DNA of 64,000 nucleotides from Isoetes taiwanensis (taxonomy: Eukaryota > Streptophyta > Lycopodiopsida > Isoetales > Isoetaceae). This document shows, one piece after another, positions 35,889-47,830 of the stretch (position 1 is its first letter; each line of letters opens with the position of its first letter). The notes below the pieces were generated by a model that was not told the origin of the DNA, did no database searches, and was given only the letters and a program-made list of their open reading frames with translations. The stretch is taken from positions 1 to 64,000 of the forward strand of contig JAJEKV010000886.1 in NCBI GenBank assembly GCA_021234155.1, written 5' to 3'. The translations under genes and the position numbers were made by a program.

Positions 35889-36033
35889 TGTAACGGACCC
35901 ATGGGAGACTGCTCGAGTGGATCTTGGTGTCGCGTTCTCGAGACACCGGCATAAATGGGTAGAAGCGACCACTCGTAAACGTCCTGGCGGTTTTGCCCAG
36001 TTGGTTAAGGGCATGTCGGTTAGGAACGTTACA
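35889..36033 (+). repeat. Middle LTR of the TRIM array
   Basis: The best-preserved LTR, TGTAACGG...ACGTTACA, 145 bp. Its right part contains TTGCCCAGTTGG (35,993-36,004), resembling a pol III A box, and a B-box match GTTCGAGTC lies at 36,056-36,064 in the internal part, beyond the primer site at 36,036-36,047. Confidence 0.88.
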
Positions 36034-36266
36034 TTTGGTATCAGAGCAGGCTCGAGTTCGAGTCTCCATATGGGGGCGAGTATGATCCAGAATATTGTTG
36101 GATGATAGGTCATGACTTGGTTTGTGATGCTCGAGGACGAGCATAGTTCTAGTGGGAGAGATTGTAACAGACCCATGGGAGGGCGCCGAGTAGATCTTGG
36201 TATCGCGTTCTCGAGACACCGGCATAAATGGGTAGAAGCGACTACTCATAAAGGTCTAGACGGTTT

Positions 36267-36514
36267 CCCGGGGATCCACCTTCTTTATATGGGATATGCC
36301 ACCTGCGTGCGTAGGGTAGCCAAAAAACCCCAAAAAACCCCTAGTATACATGTTTCTGATAGGCAAATTTGACCCCTTTCCGTATGGTTTTACAACTAGA
36401 AGAACATCCCAAAACCCCTATGACCCCTAGTATACATACGGAAAAGGGTAAAAAATCACCCCCTTCCATTGATGCACGTGGTTTTGACAGGTTCCACAAG
36501 GTGACGCCCCCTTG
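36267..36514. mobile_element. hAT-like MITE inserted in a TRIM LTR
   Basis: A 248-bp insertion splits the third LTR. It is flanked by the 8-bp duplication GACGGTTT (36,259-36,266 and 36,515-36,522), the size typical of hAT transposases. Ends are imperfect inverted repeats: CCCGGGGATCCACCTT at the left against CAAGGGGGCGTCACCTTG read inward from the right. Many plant hAT ends start CAGGGGCGGATCC, which the left end resembles. The internal CTAGTATACAT phrase occurs twice. No coding capacity. Confidence 0.75.
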
Positions 36515-36782
36515 GACGGTTTAGCCCAATTGGCTAAGGGCATCCGAACAGGGTTTCTCCTGGCGGGATTGTATGAGAACGCAGGTTACTGGCGCCTCAG
36601 AATTCACACGGAGGGGAAGAAAATGCTGTTGTTGCCCTTCTCGACCACAATTTTTTTCCTTTTTTTCTATCGAAGCAGGACAGCCTGGGCCCTGATTCCC
36701 TACCCTGGCCAGAATAAATCCGTTGATTTCTGAGGCTTTTGTTCCATAAGCCTGCCTTAAGCCTGTCGTGTATCTTCTGTGG

Positions 36783-36995
36783 CATCTCTCTCTCTAGCGC
36801 CTAGCTCACTTTCTCTCTCTAGCGCCTAGCACATTCTCTCTCTAGCGCCTAGCACATTCTCTCTCTAGCATCTAGCTCAGTTTCTCTCTCTAGCTCCTAG
36901 CTCACATCTCACTTTCTCTCTCTAGCCTTCTCTTACCTTCTTCCTCTCTGCTCTATCTCTCTAGCCTTCTTACTCTCTCTCTACATCCTATCAGT
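36783..36995. repeat. Minisatellite TCTCTCTCTAGCGCCTAGC
   Basis: At least six imperfect units of about 22-26 bp built from CTCTCTCTAGCGCCTAGC and a variable linker (ACATT, TCACTT). It grades into pure CT runs on the right. Confidence 0.9.
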
Positions 36996-37017
36996 CTCTC
37001 TACAGCCTTCTTCCCTC

Positions 37018-37018
37018 T

Positions 37019-37068
<50 letters not shown>

Positions 37069-37106
37069 CTCTCCCTCCCTCCCTCCCTCCCTATGGGTCT
37101 CTCTAG

Positions 37107-37167
<61 letters not shown>
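37018..37167. repeat. (CT)n microsatellite with (CCCT)n
   Basis: Two long CT runs (37,018-37,066 and 37,109-37,165) are separated by a CCCTCCCT tract and a short unique spacer. Confidence 0.97.
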
Positions 37168-37171
<4 letters not shown>

Positions 37172-39059
37172 ATCAGTCTCTCTAACTTTCAAGGCGGGCC
37201 ATGGCGCGCCAATAGAGTGTTCCAGGTTCTAGGACACTTAAAATTAGCCGGGATCATGCGCCTTCTGCGCCTTCCTTGTGTTCTTCCTTTCCCATCTCAG
37301 CCTATTCTAAAAGCTCATTCAAACCAACCCATACCAAAAGTATTCCGCGATGGCAGAAATCAGACCTCCCCTCCACGAGTTGGAACCCCCAAAACCCCCG
37401 TGCCAACCATAGCTTTGTGAGGCATCGTTTATGCTTTTAAACATCTTTCAATTCTTCATAGCACTTTAACTCTTTAACCCCCATCCATACCATACAACTT
37501 CATGGGCTTAAGCCTTGCGGACCCCCATTTGGAGGGAGACATTCCCCAACCCGGCCCACCCACAGGAGAACCGAGGAGAGGGGCAGCCCTTGAAAAACGG
37601 CCCAGTCGGATAACATAGACAAGGAGAAACCTCTTCCATGGGAGGAAGCCCGGCGAAGGCCCAATCTATGAGATTAGCTCGGGGAGATGGATGAAGGCTA
37701 CTCTCAAGCGACCAGGATGAGCGAGACGGGCCATGAAGCTTATTTGGAGAATAGATCGAAATGGGAAGAACCAGTTGCAGGATTGACAATGACTTGATCC
37801 TCAACATCCCATGTGCTCAAAGGCGTTGGCGTGAGGAAAGGCAATGGGTTAGAGACATGGGGACCCATCACGGCCGGTTAGAAGAGCGGGCTTAGCAGCC
37901 CACTTTGAGAACAGGGATAAGCTTGAGGGCCTTGCGGACTTGCGGCGAGCTGCGTGGATTCCCTCCCTCACCACCAGGTGGAGACTATGGCATCGCGACA
38001 AGCGGGGGTGTTGGCGGGATCTGGTGGCAACTATTCCCGCCTCAAGTGAGGGGTATGCCACTTGAGTGTCTGAAACGTCAGAGACCATCGTCGAAACCCG
38101 GCCGGTGAGCTAAGAACCACAGTGTAGACACAAGATCATGGATTGAGGGGCTCAAAGCAACCATTGCCCGACAAAGGCGGACCTCCCATCTTTGAGGAGT
38201 CCATGAACACACTGCGGCCTTGCACAAATGAGTTGGCCAGCGGAGACATTCCAGCGAGGCTAGGCTCGGGAGCTCGAGCGAAAGGCGCAACACGGGGGGC
38301 GATAGCGCCGCGTGCCCACGGTCCTGGTCACCAAGCGAGTGACCCGGACCGCCACCTCCTCCATCTAGCACCACACGCTGGCTGTGGGCAGCCACACACC
38401 CGGCCAGCGTCCTGCTGGAGACGACTAATGTTGCCCTCATTTCGGTGAAAGCGGCGAGGGGGGCCATGACGTATAATAATGTGGTGAATGCGTGGACTCG
38501 GAGGAAGGCGGGGAAGATCTCACCAAAGCGCGTCAGGATGAGATCCTATCTCGGGATGGCATTCCGTGGCGGTACACATTGCTAGGAAGCCGCCTTGGGG
38601 CTCAGCGCCGCAGAATGCGGCGCATTGTCACCTTCCGCATTGGCGGACATGCGGTCGCGAGAGCCATCTAGCGTCGAGTAGGCAAGCGAAGGGGGCTCTG
38701 CGTATGTCGACGAGGGATCTCACCCGATGCTTGAGGGAGTCAGCGGTTATGGCCCGGAGTCGGGGGCGTCCGGTCGTAGGGGCATTAGAACCCGAGCCTT
38801 GTCGGGGCAAGCATTTTCGAGGCGCTTCCGGGAGTCGCCCGATGCAATCGTCTGTCGTCTGCTAGCGCGGCTTTGCTTCTTGGCTGCCATACCCCTCTGC
38901 ACCTCTGCTCAGCAGCTCATTTGCTTTGCTTTCGAGCGCCGCCTGCTCCTCCCTCCCCACAGGCGGATCATAGGTGTCCCACGCCGAATACCAACAAATA
39001 AGGGCGTGCCTCCGGATGGTGTCTTGGAGGCGTCGGGGCTTCCCCGGCAGAAAAGGCGA

Positions 39060-39800
39060 AGTCTCAACTCTATTGCACCGGATATGGATCTCATTTTCCT
39101 CATGGAAACATGGGAGCATGCGGGAACCTTATTCTGGGACCTCGGGCTATGCATTTTCGGTGTTCAATGAGTGCATAGGCAGCGAGGGCATGGCGGGTTA
39201 CTGTTACTACCGTGCAACCTTAAGGCTTTTCGATCTCGTTGCACAAAGCGGTGGTACAATCGCTACTTGTGGGTGCGTGTTATGCGGCATGGCGATGGCG
39301 ACACTCTCCTCATAGCGACATGCTACTTTCCACATGCGAAACAACTTTTATAACACTCATTCGGATGTGGATCGATTGGAGCCTTATATGTCGATCTATA
39401 TGATGACATCTGGCGACACAAATAGTTGGGCAAGGTTATATTTGCTTGGCGACTTTAATGCCACGGTGGCGGGTTCAAATTTGAGCCCTGGCGAGGGCGT
39501 CTTATTGAACCCGAAGGTAGCTTGGTCAAGGATATTAGGCGACGAAGCCATATTTAGCTATGGCGGAACAGTTGTTGTTCTTTGGGTAGTATCTTTGACA
39601 CAGTTATCGTAATGGGTTGGCACAATGGCCATCTTCATTTCTTTGCACTTGTAGGCAAGGGAGAACCAAAGGGGCGGCTCGGTGTAGTGGATTATCTGCT
39701 GGTTGAGCGGGATCGCATCGGTTACTCATTTTCCATCGGGACCGGAACACTTTCGGGGCGAGGAAGTAGACTCAGACCAAGGCCCCTATTCATGCATATC
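39060..39800 (+). pseudogene. LINE endonuclease domain
   Basis: DLIFLMETWEH (39,085-39,117) is the strand bearing the catalytic glutamate (ExW). Later come IATCYFPHA (39,317-39,340) and LYLLGDFNATVAG (39,441-39,475), the GDFN block with metal-binding and catalytic residues, and finally VVDYLLVERDRIGYSF (39,688-39,735). This is the order of an apurinic-type endonuclease. The pieces lie in different frames, with breaks near 39,160, 39,340 and 39,600. Confidence 0.8.
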
Positions 39801-40459
39801 TAGTGGGAGGCTCCCCGTGCACCCTCTTGCCTCAAACAAGGGTGCCCCAAGCTGCGTTCGGACTACGGCCCGTGCGGGACCTATGCCATTTTGCCCAGGC
39901 ATGATCGGCGGGGCTGGCGCAACTCCCCCCACTCCCAAGAACAATGCGCTTTCGGTGACTCACCCTTCGGTGCGGAAAGATGCTTTGGGAGGCGGCTCGC
40001 GGCCAAGCCTCGGGCACCACCACCTTCCCATAGCAGATGGTTTGATGATGAGTGTTGGGAGCTCAAGCCACACTCAGGCAAGTCCTTTGCATCCCATCTC
40101 ACCCGCGGTAGGGCCGATTGTACCTCTCCTTTCTCAAGAACAAAAGGCCGGATACCTGCGAGGCATCGGCGACGGATGTTTGGTCTCTGGGCACCCGGGG
40201 ACGATACGGAGAAGGGGTCTTGAGCAAGCCACCCACGAGCCCGGGGAACATCACCTGGAGCAATGGAGTGCGGTACGCAACGGTATCACGACCACATTTC
40301 GAGGGAGCCGGGCACCGATCCCTCCGCAGGATAGGCATGGCTCACGGATTTATCCGAGAGGGGGATGTCATCATGGGCCTATAAGCGTCTAGCTAATGGG
40401 AAAGCTGACTGATTTAGATGGCATCGCGGGAAAGACGAAATGAAATTTGGGCCTCCAGC

Positions 40460-41520
40460 AGTGCACACTACATTCTCCGCGGCATTGTTCAATAAAGCAT
40501 TGTGAGGCTGGCTTCCCTCATAATGGACCACTAGTAGAGTAGTGCCCATATACAAAGCGGGGGACCCTCAATGCAGACCAACTACCGTACTATTATAATT
40601 GACTCTCTCTTTGCAAATGTTGGCTGGCATCCTTGACGTGTACGACAATATAGGCGCGGAGGGAGGAGGTCTGACTCTCTTATGAGGCCGGGGTTTACGG
40701 CCCGGACATTCCACCATTGATCATATCTTCACTTTCTGGCACATTAATTGGGGATAGCGGGGAATGCATGCGTGAACACGTACTTTGTTGTTTAGTGGAT
40801 TTTTGCAAAGGCATTTCGACACAATACCCCGCAACAAGCTATGGGACGTTCGGTGGGGACCCCACGGACTTGCGAGAATCACGATTATATAGAACATCTC
40901 TGAGGCATGCTCGGGCCATTATCACATCAACAACACAGCCGGTGACCCGGTAGCATTGGAGTCGTCGGGGGTTAGCCCCTCTCCCCCACACTCTCTTTGG
41001 CACGTACATTGATCAGGTTGGAAGATTGGCTCTCACGAGGCATGGAGGATGCGAGGCGCACATCATGCATCACACAATCCGGCAACTCATATATCTTGGC
41101 GGCGTCAACCTCATGGCCTATACTCGGAGGGACATGCAGCGTCCACTGGATGCTAGCTCTTGACACTTTTGCCAATTCAGCGGCATGCGAGTTAACTTGG
41201 CCAAAACTAGAGTCTTTGCTAGTTGCATCATTCGGTCGACCAAGGCTTCCCACATTCATTTACGGGGGCAAGAGGTAGAGGTGGCTCAGGACCTACAAGT
41301 ACCCAGGGAGTTGAGTTCTCAACTACCACCCATTGGGATGCGGCTATTAGGTTGCGGGTCATGGCGGGTTGGAAAGCACTATATACCATCGCAGAACAAG
41401 CGACCACAAGCGAGTTGTATGCAGGGTCTGATCCACATTTGTTTGGGCCTTGGTTGAGCGGTCCGCGCCCACCCCGTATGGGGTAGAAGTGTGGGGTGGG
41501 TGATATCCCTCAACGGAACC
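40460..41520 (+). pseudogene. LINE reverse transcriptase
   Basis: Blocks in order: IDHIFTFWHINWG (40,714-40,752), LVDF and, in the next frame, FDTIPRNKLWDVR (40,794-40,858), FSGMRVNLAKTRVFAS (41,176-41,224), AIRLRVMAGWKALYTIAEQ (41,343-41,400), then a GVEVWG-like end (41,480-41,500). These correspond to palm and thumb of LINE reverse transcriptases; VDF-x-KAFDT-x-PR carries the first catalytic aspartate. The FADD box was not found and may be lost between 40,960 and 41,170. Several frameshifts. Confidence 0.8.
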
Positions 41521-42364
41521 AACCCTCGGCGGAGTCGCAGGCCTTCTTGGCGGGCCGGGGGTGAAATCCCGCAGGTTCATTACCGGATCCTACCTCCGGA
41601 GAGCAGGGCTTTCTACCCCTTCAACTGCATTGGAGCGCCATATCGTTTGCTAAGGTGGTACTCGTCAACATACCACCTTACTTGGCCACAGCGGTCTAGC
41701 GAGAAATCCTCTTGGAAAGACAAGCAAGCTCGGTGTAGTTCCACTGGCCCCGGGGTGTCGCGAACAAACGAGAATCGTCAATTCAGGAACAAAAGAAATC
41801 GCTGAGCACCCAAAGCGTACCCTAGATGCTCGCGCTGCAAAGCTGCGGGATCTGCGGAGCTCACGGCATGCGTTAAGGCGGCACACTATCAGCTGACAAG
41901 TCAATCTAGGCTCACAAAGAGGCCCACCGATTACTTATACACCCGACTACCACCCATGAAGCCTTGGGGCTTATAGCTTCCATTCGCCGCGGGTGCCACC
42001 TCGCCTCGCGTGAAGCGAGTACGTTTGTAACCGGGAAGCTGCGAGCAAAGGCTGCGGTCGTGCCACCGAAGTCGCGATTGGATGAATGTCATGCCCTCCG
42101 GTCTGTAGAGCATTTGCCCATATCGAAGGCGTGTAATTATTGCTAGTGCCAGCCCGACCGTTGCATCATCAGTTAGTATTCTGGTCGATTGAGTTTGTTA
42201 GGTCTATACCTCGGAGGTTATGGATGCACCTGATTTCGTTTGTATACGGGGCGGTGATGACGTCTATGCAATTTATCCGTGTGCGGTATGCCAATACTGC
42301 TAAAGATTTTCCCTCGAAAACCCTTGAGGGTGGGGTTTTGTCTGTCGGTAATGCGGCTTTAACG

Positions 42365-44013
42365 CTCTCTTTGTTTGGGTCCCATAGGCCAATTGGTCTC
42401 CGGAGTGACGCTAAAACCTATTCTATTCTATTCATATTTTATTCTATTCTATCTAGAAGTGGGTATTTCTTCTTATTTGTGCAACTCTTTAAAAATTGAA
42501 AGATTATTAACATTTCAAAACTAAGTCTTTGGCATTTTACCTCTATTCTCTTAATCTTTTTCTTCAATATTCATATTTCATGTCCCATGATTCTTGCGAT
42601 GTTTTCCTTTCTATGTTCATCTCTATACATTGATACGCATGTCATGGATATTGGCATGTTATGCATTTGGCATGTTTAATTTGATATTAGCTATGAATCT
42701 ATGTAATGGCATGATGCATATTAACTATATGAAATTCTATGTAAAGTTCCTTACTCAAAACAAATTTGTGAACATGTGGATGAGACTTTTTCATGCCCTT
42801 ACATGAAACTTTCTTATGGGTTTGTATGAAAATTTGAGCACAACTCATTAGGGTTATATTATCTTTGGGGCATCAAGTTTTTAAACAAATGGAGGCGCTG
42901 CTCTACTTTGGATTGTCTTTCTCATATTTTTAATGTTCATTTCCGGAACAAGCTCTCTACTTTGGACTATCTTTTCTCATACTTTTAATTTTAATGTTCA
43001 TTTCTACAAAGCTTGGGGTAGATTTCATGTGCGCCATATATATATTCAGGTATAACAAATATGGCTAATTGTTTTGTGATTCCTCTTTAACATCTAGGAC
43101 TTTTCGACATCAACATAAGAGACTTACCATCTTTTTGCATACAAATGGTGTCTTGATTACAATTATGTCTTTACAAGAGGATCGATTAAATAATGTGGAT
43201 ATTATTTGGATGTAAATGGAAATATTTCAAGCATAAGCCCAAAAGATATATACATCATGGCAAGAATTTCCGGTTGTTCCACATGGTGATATGATGACAA
43301 GCAATTTGGAAAATATGCTATATTTGAGAAGGTTGGGATGTTATATTGAGCTTTTTTTTTGTGTCGCGAGTTCATCGGTACATTTTGATCTTGGTAAAAG
43401 CATGCTAGGGTGTCATACATTAGTTCTAAATTCATGTACTATTTTGCACTAAAACCGTTTTTTAAATTTTGAATGTATGGTAGGAGGCCGCGTTGGCGTC
43501 GTTATATATTTAAAAAAAGGAATATATTTGATTGTTTGTCATCATGACATGAAGTGGCCAACGGTTGTTTAGCGAAATTTACGGGCACAATCCTTTGGAT
43601 TTCGATCCAAACAAATTCCCTCAATCCATTGAAAGCAAGCAAATTCCCTCAATCCTCGGTCTAAGAATCTAAAAAAAGAAAAAATTTCAAATTCTTACCC
43701 GGATCTTTACATCACATATCTTTTTTCATAGTAGTAGTAGGGGCATGTGCAAGAAAATCAAAATATGAAACAATTACTCGGGGCTGATGTCCAAAATGAG
43801 GGGCGGTGATCTGAAATCGACAAAGGGAAGCGAAATGGTTGAACAAAGATACTCTAAATGACATCTTTGAATGAAGTGGCAGTGATCATCAGCGATGAGA
43901 ATGGCGGTCATATTCGGTACTTCACCATCCCGGAAAAAAAGAGAAAAAGGTTGTTGAATGCTTGAAATGAAAACGTTCTCTATCTCTACGGGTGAAAAGA
44001 GAGGTATTGGTTT
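42365..44013 (+). repeat. Left copy of the 2.35-kb duplicated unit, part 1
   Basis: It begins CTCTCTTTGTTTGGGTCCCA and matches 59,174-60,856 along its whole length in the same order and orientation, including an ATTCT pentanucleotide run. The left copy is interrupted after 44,013 by the Ty3/gypsy element and resumes at 53,848. Short exon-like pieces occur but I do not recognise a protein. Divergence from the right copy is rich in indels and in CAG/CTG changes. Confidence 0.9.
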
Positions 44014-45956
44014 ACATAGTATAGTTAAAAAGTTTTTTAAGTTTTGCTTAAATTTAATTGTTTTCTTGTGTAATTACTAATATTTGGGTAAAAAGTCAAA
44101 TCATAGAAAGAGAAGAATATCGAAATCTGCATGAGAGTTGTGATCGTTCCTATCTATTTGTATTTTGTTGAGCTATGTGCTAATTGGGACTAAATATATA
44201 GGGATAAATGGATGTGGATATAAGGAGGGTAAGTAACAATATGATCATATAATTATTCTAGAAAATTTCATAATGGCATTTAAAAGGGGTTATATTGCAC
44301 AACTTATGAGAGGATGATGCTTCATGATTAAGCGTAATCAATATTGACCGAGGCGGAACCAATTAATTATTTGTAAGCCTTGCAAGGGTTAATAGCTTGG
44401 GGGCTAAGGTGTGCTTATCTAGAACTTTTCATCTGATAACTGCTTACATATTATGTTACCCTTAGGGACTAAAGAAGTACAAAGCCATAGCGTTAAGTAG
44501 AACGGGGCTAAATATTATAAAGTGGTAAGATAATGGGAAAGGAGGGTGAACCATTAATACGGATCTTGAAATCCGAGGTGCATGGCACCGGTGTGTTGGA
44601 GAATGAACAAAAAAGGAAAAAAAAAAAAGAAAAGAAAGGAAAAAGAAAAAAAATGAAAAGGAAAAAAAAAAAATGAAAAAGAAAGGAATTTATGATACAT
44701 GAAGAAAGTACTAAATGAAAAAGTGTGAAACATTCTAATTGAAGAATCTAAGTTGAAGACCATTGTTGTAAGAAGGAAATGTATTGATATACATGACCTT
44801 AAAGCACCATGAAATGTGAAGGCTTATGGAGGTCAAGTTTTCTATAAGTCTTTTTGGTTGGCCTTGGTTATTAGTCTTTAATAGGTGCTAGTGAATGATT
44901 AGTTTGTTGTCTTGGCGGCGGTATTGGTCATGTTAGTTATGGTGCATGGTCTAATCGTATGGTGTGCAATTATGGTTTAGGGCAATTAGAGTCTTGTTGC
45001 TATATTATATAGGGAATGATGCATTAAGAACAATAAATTTATGCTCATTGGTATGTGGAATTGGAAATTTTATACTTGTTTTATGTTTGCAGCATGTTGA
45101 TGCAAGTTGTATGGAACACCCACAAGTAGGAAGGCATGTGGAGCTAAGAAAAGACTTGAAGAACAAGAAGTAGTTGACCTATTATTTTTGTGAAAAAATG
45201 AAGATTATATGCCATGGCAATTTTTTATGGCTATCTTGTAGTCGGTGTAATTACTGTGGAGGTTTCCACGAAAACCAGAAAGGCGAGGTTTTAGTCCTAG
45301 CATTAATCATTCTACTATGTGCATTAGCAAATCAATATTGAGATGCATGCATGGCACATTTATAAGTTGGATCATCCTAATGGGCAAGAACTACAAGAGA
45401 CATGGAACTATTTGCACAATTGTCTTTTCTTAGCTAAGGAATCATGTATATTTAATTGGAAGTGGAATTTGATTGTAAACATCTAAGGGCTAGGGTTGAA
45501 AGCCCCTTTTGAAGGGAAAAGGCACGAAAATCAGATTTGGGCAGCCACGTTGGAAGGAGAAAGGAACGGATTGGGCGGACCATGGGAGGTGGTGATCGAG
45601 AAAAGCTTGTGCGGTGGAGGGATTCAATGGAGCAATCTTTGCCAATTTCGACCTGCTATAAGCATGAAAAAGATATAATTTCAGCAAGGGAAAGAAAACG
45701 AATTCCGGGTTCTTGTGTATTGATAGATTTCAGTTTTTATGTACTCAAGAACAATGTATTTCTTGTGAACATTTGAATGATCAAGAATCTCATGAATACA
45801 ATTTATAAATTATTTCCTTCTATTGAATGATGAATGTATTGTAAATCATTTGAAGAATTATGTACCCTGTGTTCTTAGTAAATAGAGATGAGTAATTCCT
45901 CAAGCATAAGCTAGTGAGCCGGTCTTGTTGTGCCCTTGTTTATTTGTTGGACTACA
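44014..45956 (+). repeat. 5' LTR of the gypsy element
   Basis: About 1.94 kb, ending GGACTACA. It contains a long A/G tract (44,605-44,690), which is also present in the 3' LTR. The first bases (ACATAGTATAG) differ from the TGTAGTATAG of the 3' LTR, so the outer edge may be damaged. Confidence 0.88.
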
Positions 45957-46479
45957 TGTTTGTTTGTGCGTTGGCAGGAGATTGGCCATGATGAAAGGGA
46001 GTGGAGATAGTTGAGAGAGGTCAAGCTACTGGATAAGAAGAAAAGCCGGAGCCAGCCAAAACTAATCCCCATACATACGATGTCTTATGTATTTGCTAAT
46101 TTGAGATCAAAAGAAGAGAATGATAAGCGCGGAAGGAGCAACAAACACGGGGCGTGGCGGCGTTTGAAGAAAGAGAAACATTATCACAATCGATTCTTAG
46201 AATTAAATAGAAGGAGTATAGTTTCCCGAGAGATTAAGATCTAGTTCCTTGCCATCTAAGTCAAAAGAGACAATATTCAAGTGAAACAAGTCCTCCGAGT
46301 CCATCAAATATATCAGCCATTGTTCCAGCTGTCTTGCCAACGCCCTGTTAGCCCATCTACAATGAATCTACCTCGGCCCATGAAGGCCACAAAGATGCCA
46401 TATCCTACTTTTCAGCTCTTGGAGGAGAGATGTTGATTCATGTCCAATCTTACGACTATTAGTAAAGCAAATAGAGAGG

Positions 46480-47830
46480 ATAATGATCTTTGAAAAGTTA
46501 AGACTATTTCCAGCTACTCTTAAGGATGGTGCAATAGAATGCCGCTTGCTAAAGCGCAACACCTTTCCATCATTGGGCTGATCTTGAAAGGGCATTCACG
46601 AGTGCATTTAGATTTAGGATATGCCTTGAGGGTGAGTGATGAATTGGCCCTATATTAAAGCTGTTTCTAAATGAAAGCCTACAAAGCTATATATATAAGA
46701 TTAGTAGATTATTGGCTAAGAAAATTCTCTCCTTCCGATGTGAAGACCAAATGCGCTATTTTACAAATGGATTACCTCTGATATAGGTTTTTTATACCAA
46801 GGGCGGATGCCAACTAAATTAGAGGATGCTATTAAACTAGCATCTAGTTGGGATTTATGAAAATGTCTGGCACGTTATTATCAACCGGTATATGGTTATG
46901 CCTTATAAAGAAGTAGATTATTGGCTGAAAATTCCTACCCTCCGATGGATGAAGACCAATGCGCTATTTTACAAAATGGATTACCTCCCGATATAGGTTT
47001 TTTATACCAAGGGCGTTATGATGCCAACTAATTTAGGGGATGCTATTAAACTTTAGCAAACAAATTGGGGTTAAAAATGTCTTGGTGAATATTATCAACT
47101 TTGGTATGGTATGGTGGTTTTAGGGGCCTACAATGCTTCCAACTCGTTACATGATGGATATATCTTCAATGATGCCTACACCTTTCCAAAACTCACGGAA
47201 TGATTTCTATGGGAATTACTGGAGGAGTTGACTATAGTAACCTTGCAAAGTGGTGGTGTTGTATGAATGAGCCTCAAATTAATCTCAAAGCGAATTGGCA
47301 AAGGTAAAAGAAAGATTTAGTGGGTTCTTTTGACTAAACAAATGGCTGATCTTCAACTAAATTGGATTAAAGGTCAAGGGAATAATCCAACACAAACTAG
47401 AAATGAGACAAAGTAAATATCTGGTGTGTTAAATGCAAGGGGTATGGGGGCATATGCCTACGAATGTGCAACTCAAATGCTTCTAAGACTTCCTTACCTC
47501 CCTCAAGTCTTAGAAATTGTGCATTAGTCATAATCATGATCGAAAATTGTTTTTACTTGAAAAATAGAGGTCAAAATAAAGTCATTTAACCAACCTCAAT
47601 ATCAAGCCTATCATGCACAACCAAACTATGGGAATTCAATTCCGTTATGCTACCAATCGAACAACACAACAACCAAAGTGTTCTTGAAGGAATAGGCCAC
47701 TTCACAATGTTATAGATGTGGAATTGGGCCACATAGCTCTAGGATGTCCAAATCAAGAAAACACGTTGAATTTCAACCCATTTGTGGCATATGTCAGCGT
47801 AAGGATTACATGATCAAGAACATTGTCCTC
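46480..47830 (+). pseudogene. Gypsy gag region, degenerate
   Basis: 46,480-46,640 encodes LRLFPATLK, then FHHWADLERAFTSAFR, the retrotransposon capsid pattern (LxDxA...W-x-x-L-x-x-F). 46,700-47,120 is a 216-bp tandem duplication around GCGCTATTTTACAA and ATATAGGTTTTTTATACCAA. At 47,705-47,755 the halves of a CCHC zinc knuckle are present in two different frames. Gag packages the RNA. Many stops. Confidence 0.7.

Larger units (their letters stand above)
35617..36543 (+). mobile_element. Tandem TRIM array: LTR-int-LTR-int-LTR
   Basis: Three LTRs of about 145 bp (35,617-35,761, 35,889-36,033 and 36,163-36,543, the last split by a MITE) alternate with two internal parts of 127 and 129 bp. Each LTR starts TGTAACRGACCCATGGGAG (first copy TCTAACATACCC) and ends GTTACA. 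TGGTATCARAGC follows 2 bp later, and AGTTCTAGTGGGAGAGAT, a polypurine tract, precedes the next LTR. Terminal-repeat retrotransposons in miniature have exactly this layout and depend on other elements for enzymes. Shared LTRs suggest unequal recombination or head-to-tail insertion. The third LTR is truncated after 36,543, so no target duplication can be checked. Confidence 0.9.
37200..42200 (+). mobile_element. GC-rich LINE, plus strand, degenerate
   Basis: A non-LTR retrotransposon with endonuclease (about 39.06-39.6 kb), reverse transcriptase (about 40.5-41.5 kb) and C-terminal region (to about 42.15 kb) on the plus strand. The 37.2-39.0 kb part, open in several frames only because of its high GC content, may be the ORF1 side but has no recognised domain. 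Base composition is clearly richer in C, G and CpG than the rest of the window. The clade cannot be fixed by eye. The blocks differ from the L1 copy at 0.5-6.7 kb. No poly-A tail or target duplication found. Confidence 0.75.

Noticed and set aside
35889-36033. Cassandra TRIM with 5S rRNA promoter
   Set aside because: The LTR lacks 5S rRNA-like sequence; only tRNA-like boxes are visible.
35617-36270. Satellite DNA or CRISPR-like array
   Set aside because: Each unit has LTR-type ends, a primer site and a purine tract in the right order. There are no unique spacers, and the host is a plant.
37849-39170. Many long open frames on both strands in the GC-rich block
   Set aside because: High GC lowers stop frequency in all frames. 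Only the frames that match LINE endonuclease and reverse transcriptase are kept.
44554-44763. Phe/Ser-rich open frame on the minus strand
   Set aside because: It is the complement of an A/G tract in the gypsy LTR.
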